Assembly: GCA_022842245.1 (NCBI GenBank)
Contig: JALHPZ010000001.1
Location: forward strand, 292,702-356,701
Reading direction: 5' to 3'
DNA: 64,000 nucleotides
Source of the DNA: Gemmataceae bacterium
GTDB taxonomy: Bacteria; Planctomycetota; Planctomycetia; Gemmatales; Gemmataceae
Shown piece by piece: positions 59,231 to 64,000 of this stretch. A program made the translations under genes and the position numbers. The stretch's first letter is position 1, and the number at the start of each line of letters is the position of its first letter. The notes beneath the pieces are model-generated. The model saw only the letters and a list, made by a program, of their open reading frames with translations. It had not been told where the DNA came from and did not search any database.

Positions 59231-62155
59231 ATGACCCCCATCGCGGCCGCGCGGCACGATTCGCTGCTCCGTTACCTTCGTCGTCATGTCGAAGGCGAAG
59301 TCCGTTTCGACGATACTTCCCGCCGGCTCTACGCCACCGACGCCAGCCACTACCAGATTCCCCCGCTCGGCGTCGTGGTGCCGAAGACCGTCGAAGACGT
59401 CGTCGTCACGGTGCAGATCGCCGCGGACTTGAATGTACCGATCACGGCGCGGGGCGGCGGTACGAGCCTGTCGGGGCAATCGATCGGCCCCGGCATCGTG
59501 TTGGACTGTTCGAAGTATTTGAACCAGATCGGCGAAGTCGACACCGTGAACCGGACCGTGCGAGTCCAGCCCGGCGTCGTGCTCGATCAGCTCAACCGCG
59601 AGCTGGCGAAATCCCATCTCCTGTTTGGGCCGGATGTCGCTACTGCCAGCCGCGCGACCCTCGGCGGCATGATCGGCAACAACTCCGCCGGCTCGCGCTC
59701 CATTCGCTACGGCAAGACCATCGACCACGTCCGCGCGCTGGACGCGATCCTCTCCGACGGCACGCGGACGACCTTCCGTTCGTTGTCGCCCGTCGATAAG
59801 CAGAGGAAGCTGGAACTCCGCAACCGCGAAGGCGACATCTACCGCATGGTCGACCGCGTCGTTGCGGCGAACCGGGACGAGATTGAAAAGCGATTCCCGA
59901 AGATTGTCCGGCGCGTCAGCGGTTACAACCTCGCGGATGTGAAACCGGATTCGCTGGTGCCGATCGTGGTGGGCAGCGAAGGGACGCTGGCAGTGGTGGC
60001 GGAGGCGGAGCTGGCGCTGGTGCCGAAGCCGAAGGAGCGCGGGCTGCTGGTGCCCCAGTTCGATTCGCTGCGGGCGGCGCTGGACGCGCTGGCGGTGTGC
60101 CTGGAGTTCGCCCCCTCGGCCGTCGAGCTGATGGATGAGTTGCTCCTGAAGCTGGCGCGGGAACAACGGTCACTGAAGCACGCGATGGGGGCGATCCGGG
60201 GCACGCCGGCGGCGGTGCTGATGGTCGAATTCGTCGGCGACGACCCCGGCGCAGTGAACGACACGATCGAGAAGCTCGCGAAACGGCTGACCGGCGCCCG
60301 GGGCCTGACCGCGGTCGTGACGGCAACCGATCCGAACCTGCGCGACCCGCTCTGGAACCTCCGCTCCGCGGCCGTGCCGTTGCTTTACGGCATGAAGGGG
60401 GACGGCAAACCGGTCACCTTCTGCGAAGACACCGCCGTGTCGCCGGAGAAGCTGCCGGAGTTCGCCACGCGCTTCCGCGAAATCTTCCACAAGCATGGGA
60501 CCGACGGCACCTTCTACGGCCACGCGAGCGTCGGCTGCCTGCATATCCGCCCCGTGCTCAACCTGCACGATCCCGCCGACATCGTGCGCATGCGCGCGAT
60601 CATGACCGACGTCACCGATCTCGTCCTCGAATTTGGCGGTTCGCTCAGCGGCGAGCACGGCGACGGACTCGTGCGCAGCGAGTGGAACCGCAAGATGTTC
60701 GGGGATGCGATCTATGAGGGCTTCCGGCAGATCAAGCGAGCGTTCGATCCGGAGAACGTGCTGAACCCCGGCAAGGTCGTGGACGCCCCGGCCATGGAGG
60801 AGAACCTCCGCTTCACGCCGGGGCACGTCGTCGCCGAACCTCCGACCGTCTTCGACTACGCGAAGCAGGGGGGCTTTTTCCGCAGCATCGAACTCTGCAA
60901 CGGTGCCGGCGTCTGCCGCAAGACGCAGGGCGGCGCGATGTGCCCGAGCTACCGCGCGACGCTGGACGAGAACGACAGCACGCGCGGCCGGGCGAACGCA
61001 TTACGCTTCGCTTTGAATGCGGATTTCGAAATTCGGAATGCGGAATTCAGGACCGAAGAGCTATCTTCCCACTCCGCACTCCGCACTCCGCACTCCGCAC
61101 TTTCCGAACGGTGGCTCGCCCCCGTCATGGACCTCTGCCTGTCGTGCAAGGCGTGTAAATCGGAGTGCCCAAGCAACGTGGATATGGCGAAACTCAAAGC
61201 CGAATGGCAGCACGCCTACTATCGTCGCCGGCCGCGGCCTGTCTCGCACCTGATGCTCAAGAACATCGACTGGCTCTCGCCGATCGCGGCGAAGTTCGCG
61301 GGGCCGCTGAACTGGCTGGGCCGTCGAAGACTCGTCCGGCGCGCGATGCAGTGGAGCACGGGCTTCGATCGCCGCCGGAGCCTGCCGGAGTTCCACCGGA
61401 CGCATTTCCGTAAATGGTTCGCGTTGGAGGGGAAAAGGGAAAACGGAAAAGGGAAAAAGGTCATCGTTCTGGACGACTGTTTCACGACGTTTCAGGAGCC
61501 GCAGATTGGCCGCGCGGCCGTGACGGTGCTGGAGCGCGCCGGCTACGAAGTGGAACTGGCGGGGATTTGCTGTGGCCGCGCGATGCTGTCGAAAGGATTC
61601 CTGACGGCGGCAAAGGCGCTGGCGCAACACGGGATCGAACGGTTGAAAACCGCGGCCGGGCAGGGCATTCCCATCCTGGGTCTCGAACCGAGCTGCCTAC
61701 TCTCGTTGGTCGACGAATGGCCGGAACTGGTGCCGGGCGAGGACGCGAAACGAGTGGCGGAGTCGGCGCACCTGGTGGAAGCCTGGCTGGCGAACGAGAT
61801 CGCGGAAGGCCGTTGCGAACTCCCCGTGCCGGCACGGGCTGCGAAGGCGCTTGTCCACGGGCACTGCCACCAGAAAGCACTCGTCGGCGTTGGCGGTACG
61901 ATGGCGGCGCTCAAACTCGTCCCGAACCTGACGGCCACGGCGCTCGATGCCGGCTGCTGCGGGATGGCGGGCGCGTTCGGCTACGAGGAAGAACACTTCG
62001 ACCTGAGCGTGCAAATCGCCGGATTGCAGCTGCTTCCGGCGCTCGCCGCCGAACCGGACGCGCTCGTTGTGGCGACCGGCACGTCCTGCCGACATCAGAT
62101 CCGCGACCTTACCCGCCGTACGGCCGTCCACCCGATCGAGCTGTTCGCGGAATGA
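59231..62155 (+). CDS. FAD/Fe-S 2-hydroxyacid dehydrogenase (D-lactate or glycolate type)
   Basis: A 974-residue fusion of a FAD-linked oxidase and a GlpC-like iron-sulfur protein, resembling YdiJ-type D-2-hydroxyacid dehydrogenases. FAD-binding PITARGGGTSLSGQSIGPG is near 73-91 and GGMIGNNSAGSRSIRYGKT near 145-163. The C-terminal FAD-oxidase domain ends near 530. The Fe-S half has CNGAGVC (C556, C562), then C636/C639/C642/C646 (CLSCKACKSECP), and two CCG motifs (GICCGRA near 779-785, GCCGMAG near 907-913). Two in-frame low-complexity tracts, at residues 595-626 and about 733-743, match intergenic repeats of the genome and are foreign to the family. Probably cytoplasmic-membrane associated and donates electrons to the quinone pool. 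Confidence 0.9.
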   Translation: MTPIAAARHDSLLRYLRRHVEGEVRFDDTSRRLYATDASHYQIPPLGVVVPKTVEDVVVTVQIAADLNVPITARGGGTSLSGQSIGPGIVLDCSKYLNQIGEVDTVNRTVRVQPGVVLDQLNRELAKSHLLFGPDVATASRATLGGMIGNNSAGSRSIRYGKTIDHVRALDAILSDGTRTTFRSLSPVDKQRKLELRNREGDIYRMVDRVVAANRDEIEKRFPKIVRRVSGYNLADVKPDSLVPIVVGSEGTLAVVAEAELALVPKPKERGLLVPQFDSLRAALDALAVCLEFAPSAVELMDELLLKLAREQRSLKHAMGAIRGTPAAVLMVEFVGDDPGAVNDTIEKLAKRLTGARGLTAVVTATDPNLRDPLWNLRSAAVPLLYGMKGDGKPVTFCEDTAVSPEKLPEFATRFREIFHKHGTDGTFYGHASVGCLHIRPVLNLHDPADIVRMRAIMTDVTDLVLEFGGSLSGEHGDGLVRSEWNRKMFGDAIYEGFRQIKRAFDPENVLNPGKVVDAPAMEENLRFTPGHVVAEPPTVFDYAKQGGFFRSIELCNGAGVCRKTQGGAMCPSYRATLDENDSTRGRANALRFALNADFEIRNAEFRTEELSSHSALRTPHSALSERWLAPVMDLCLSCKACKSECPSNVDMAKLKAEWQHAYYRRRPRPVSHLMLKNIDWLSPIAAKFAGPLNWLGRRRLVRRAMQWSTGFDRRRSLPEFHRTHFRKWFALEGKRENGKGKKVIVLDDCFTTFQEPQIGRAAVTVLERAGYEVELAGICCGRAMLSKGFLTAAKALAQHGIERLKTAAGQGIPILGLEPSCLLSLVDEWPELVPGEDAKRVAESAHLVEAWLANEIAEGRCELPVPARAAKALVHGHCHQKALVGVGGTMAALKLVPNLTATALDAGCCGMAGAFGYEEEHFDLSVQIAGLQLLPALAAEPDALVVATGTSCRHQIRDLTRRTAVHPIELFAE
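61014..61107 (+). repeat. dispersed repeat inserted in frame in the dehydrogenase gene
   Basis: AATTCGGAATGCGGAATTC followed by four tandem ACTCCGC units (61070-61100) is the inverse complement of the GTGCGGAATGCGGA repeat at 9281-9311. It encodes about 31 residues including FEIRNAEFR and SALRTPHSALS. It lies between RGRANALR and VMDLCLSCKACK, where relatives have a short variable loop. The frame is preserved. Confidence 0.75.
61427..61460 (+). repeat. purine-rich GGGAAAA tract inside the dehydrogenase gene
   Basis: GGGAAAACGGAAAAGGGAAA and flanking A/G form an almost pure-purine tract of about 34 bases encoding EGKRENGKGKK. It falls in the linker before the first CCG domain. Similar 'gggaaaa' arrays are dispersed in bacterial genomes. 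The frame is preserved. Confidence 0.6.
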
Positions 62156-62240
62156 TTTCTCATTTGCCTCTCACGCCGCGCATCGCAATCATGGACTCTA
62201 TCGGTTCGCCCGATTGTTCCGCCTCTCCAGGAGTGTCCTC

Positions 62241-63290
62241 ATGCGTTTTCTGTCCGCACTGATGTTGACCGTCGCCGTGGCGGCGTGCGCCGTCGCGGCC
62301 CCAGCCAAGAAAGGCTCGCTCGAACTCAAGTCCGTCACCGCGCTCGCCTTCAACAGCGAGGGCGTGCTGTTCATCGGCGATTCGACCGCCGCAAAGGTTT
62401 ACGCGGTCGAGACCCACGAAAAGACCGACGCCAGTAAAGGCGCGCTGAAGGTCGAGAAGCTCAACGAACAGATCGGCGGGATGCTGGGCGTGCCGGCCGC
62501 GCAGGTCGCCATCGCCGACGTGAAGGTCAACCCGGCTTCGGGCACCGTGTACCTGGCCGTGCGCCGCGGCAGCGGACCCAGTGCCGCCGCTGTCATCCTC
62601 ACGGTGGCGCGCAACGGCAAGATCAGCGAATTCGGCCTGAAGGACGTGATGTTCTCGGTCGTCGACCTGCCGAACGCCACCGATAAGAACCGCGCCGAAG
62701 CGATCACGAGCCTCGGCTTCGCCAACGGCAAGCTGATCATCGCCGGCCTCGCCAACGAGGAATTCGCCTCGACGCTCCGCATCATCCCGTTCCCGTTCGG
62801 GGACAAAGCCGCGGCCGCGGGCGTGAAGATCTTCCACGGTGCGCACGGCAAGTACGAAACCCAGGCCCCCGTCCGCACCTTCACCACGTACAAGATCGGC
62901 GATGCCGAACACGTCGTCGCCGCGTACACCTGCACGCCGCTCGTCAAGTTCCCGGTCGGCGAACTGCAGTCCGGCAACAAGGTGACGGGCACCACGATCG
63001 CCGAACTCGGCAACCGCAACCGTCCGCTCGACATGATCGTCTACAAGAAGGACGGCAAGGACTTCGTGCTGATGGCCAATAGCGCCCGCGGCATCATGAA
63101 GATCTCCGGCGACAGCCTCGCGACCAACGAGGGGATCACGACGCGGATTGCGGACAAGGCCGGCGTGAAATACGAGACGATCGAAGGTTGGAAGGACGTG
63201 GTGCAGCTCGACAAGCTCGATGACACGCACGCCGTCATCCTGATCGACGACAAGAAAACGATGACGCTCACCAGCGTCGAACTGCCGTAA
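62241..63290 (+). CDS. secreted beta-propeller-like protein of unknown function
   Basis: A 349-residue exported protein. Signal peptide MRFLSALMLTVAVAACAVAA. Blade-like repeats include SVTALAFNSEGVLFIGDS near 32-49, VKVNPASGTVYLAVRRGSG near 94-112, and 'TSLGFANGKLIIAGLANEEF' near 154-173. C-terminal half alternates short beta strands and charged loops (KIGDAEHVVAAYTCTPL). No catalytic motif seen. AGGAG precedes the ATG. A good terminator follows. It may work with the next gene, which starts just beyond the terminator. Confidence 0.78.
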   Translation: MRFLSALMLTVAVAACAVAAPAKKGSLELKSVTALAFNSEGVLFIGDSTAAKVYAVETHEKTDASKGALKVEKLNEQIGGMLGVPAAQVAIADVKVNPASGTVYLAVRRGSGPSAAAVILTVARNGKISEFGLKDVMFSVVDLPNATDKNRAEAITSLGFANGKLIIAGLANEEFASTLRIIPFPFGDKAAAAGVKIFHGAHGKYETQAPVRTFTTYKIGDAEHVVAAYTCTPLVKFPVGELQSGNKVTGTTIAELGNRNRPLDMIVYKKDGKDFVLMANSARGIMKISGDSLATNEGITTRIADKAGVKYETIEGWKDVVQLDKLDDTHAVILIDDKKTMTLTSVELP

Positions 63291-63302
63291 CGGATTCCCA
63301 CC

Positions 63303-63334
63303 GCCCGCGGACATTCGTTCGCGGGCTTCTTTTT
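63303..63334 (+). terminator. Rho-independent terminator
   Basis: GCCCGCG (63303-63309) pairs with CGCGGGC (63320-63326) around a 10-base loop, followed at once by TTCTTTTTC. This is a classical intrinsic terminator 12 bases after the stop of the 62241 gene. Confidence 0.85.
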
Positions 63335-63351
63335 CGACATTAAGTGAACAA

Positions 63352-64000
63352 ATGTTTCTTTCGCTTCTCGTCCTACTCGCGGCGGATCCAGCGGCGATCA
63401 CTCTCCGCGTCGCCGACGGCAAAGTGGTCGAGGCGACCGGCCTTCCGGAATCCTTCAAGCACAAGACGCTCGACGATTGGGCCGCCGCCCTGCGCGTCGT
63501 CCTCGCGGACAACCCCGGCACCGCGCTGCTCGGCACGCACACCCTCGCCGACGGCACGCTGAAGTTCGAACCCCGGTTCCCCTTCGCCCCCGGCGTGAAA
63601 TACCGCGCCATCCTGACGGTCGACGGCCGTGAAACCACGCACGACTTCACCCTCGCGAAGCCCAAGTCGGAGCCGGGCCGCGTGACTGCGATCTTCCCGA
63701 GCGGCGATACGATCGCGGAGAATACGCTGCGGTTCTACATCCACTTCTCGAAACCGATGGCGCGCGGCGACATTTACAAGCACATCTCGCTCCGCAACGA
63801 TACCGATAAGAAGCTCGTCGATCTGCCTTTCCTCGAATTGGAAGAGGAACTCTGGACACGGGACCAGATGCGGGTGACGCTGCTGATCGACCCGGGCCGC
63901 ATCAAGCGGGAAGTGAAGCCGCGCATCGACCTCGGTCCGACTCTCGAGGAGGGAAAGACCTTCACCCTGGCGGTGGCGAAGACGTGGACGGACGGCGACG
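63352..64000 (+). CDS. partial secreted protein, truncated by the window edge
   Basis: An open frame from ATG 63352 with no stop to the window end (216 codons). N terminus MFLSLLVLLAADPAAITLRV has a short hydrophobic signal; downstream text includes LPESFKHKTLDDWAAALRVV, 'FEPRFPFAPGVKYRAIL', 'FPSGDTIAENTLRFYIHFSK' and DPGRIKREVKPRIDLGP. The beta-rich layout suggests one or more immunoglobulin-like domains of an exported planctomycete protein. No family recognised. The rest lies outside the window. Confidence 0.7.
   Translation, partial: MFLSLLVLLAADPAAITLRVADGKVVEATGLPESFKHKTLDDWAAALRVVLADNPGTALLGTHTLADGTLKFEPRFPFAPGVKYRAILTVDGRETTHDFTLAKPKSEPGRVTAIFPSGDTIAENTLRFYIHFSKPMARGDIYKHISLRNDTDKKLVDLPFLELEEELWTRDQMRVTLLIDPGRIKREVKPRIDLGPTLEEGKTFTLAVAKTWTDGD

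Overview
The window looks like chromosomal DNA of a planctomycete, most likely Gemmataceae. The genes are GC-rich. There are two large secreted 'planctomycete cytochrome' proteins (DUF1549/DUF1553 type and DUF1587/1592/1588/1585 type), two Ser/Thr protein kinases with planctomycete architecture, a Gemmata-type TIGR02996-like protein, and secreted PQQ-propeller and FG-GAP proteins. Dispersed palindromic repeats are numerous. Species cannot be fixed from the sequence alone.

Layout. 0.1-2 kb: accessory hypothetical genes, plus one copy of a paralogous gene whose partner lies inverted at 15.5-16.2 kb. 2-11.8 kb: DUF1549/1553 cytochrome-like protein, terpene-cyclase-repeat protein, MFS transporter, proC, guaA, HAD hydrolase and an EF-hand secreted protein. 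11.8-15.5 kb: the ribosomal alpha operon on the minus strand (rpmJ-rpsM-rpsK-rpsD-rpoA-rplQ), with unusually long, repeat-filled gaps. 15.5-18.8 kb: an accessory island with short unknown genes, an attC-like hairpin, a 133-bp direct repeat, two large palindromes and a possible IS110 transposase fragment. 18.8-21.7 kb: glnA and a secreted PHP phosphoesterase. 21.7-29.3 kb, minus: FG-GAP protein, PQQ propeller and a zinc-finger/kinase/transmembrane protein. 29.4-34.6 kb, plus: hydrolase, then a tight operon of cytochrome-like protein, secreted jelly-roll-like protein and Tat-exported Gfo/Idh oxidoreductase. 34.6-39.8 kb: CoaB-like protein, zinc-ribbon membrane protein, yidC and a DJ-1/PfpI protein. 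39.8-42 kb: a kinase-REC-HD-GYP fusion. 42.3-46.5 kb: RND efflux pair. 46.5-49.5 kb: DUF4380-like protein, tRNA-Arg(CCT), dusB and the TIGR02996-like gene. 49.6-59.2 kb, minus: GH3-like enzyme, methyltransferase, hydrolase, intradiol dioxygenase, unknown secreted protein, APC permease, small secreted protein and PxpC. 59.2-64 kb, plus: FAD/Fe-S 2-hydroxyacid dehydrogenase carrying two in-frame repeat tracts, then secreted proteins, the last running off the window.

The most noteworthy items are: (1) the single-chain Ser/Thr kinase - response regulator - HD-GYP protein, which joins three signalling chemistries; (2) the 16.4-18.7 kb island, whose gene ends share a GCCGAAC...GGATAAG core and one of which carries an integron attC-like hairpin with unpaired bases; (3) intergenic repeat sequence read in frame inside the 2-hydroxyacid dehydrogenase; and (4) an inverted pair of paralogs with a conserved upstream element. 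Functional assignments rest on motifs read by eye. No database search was possible.
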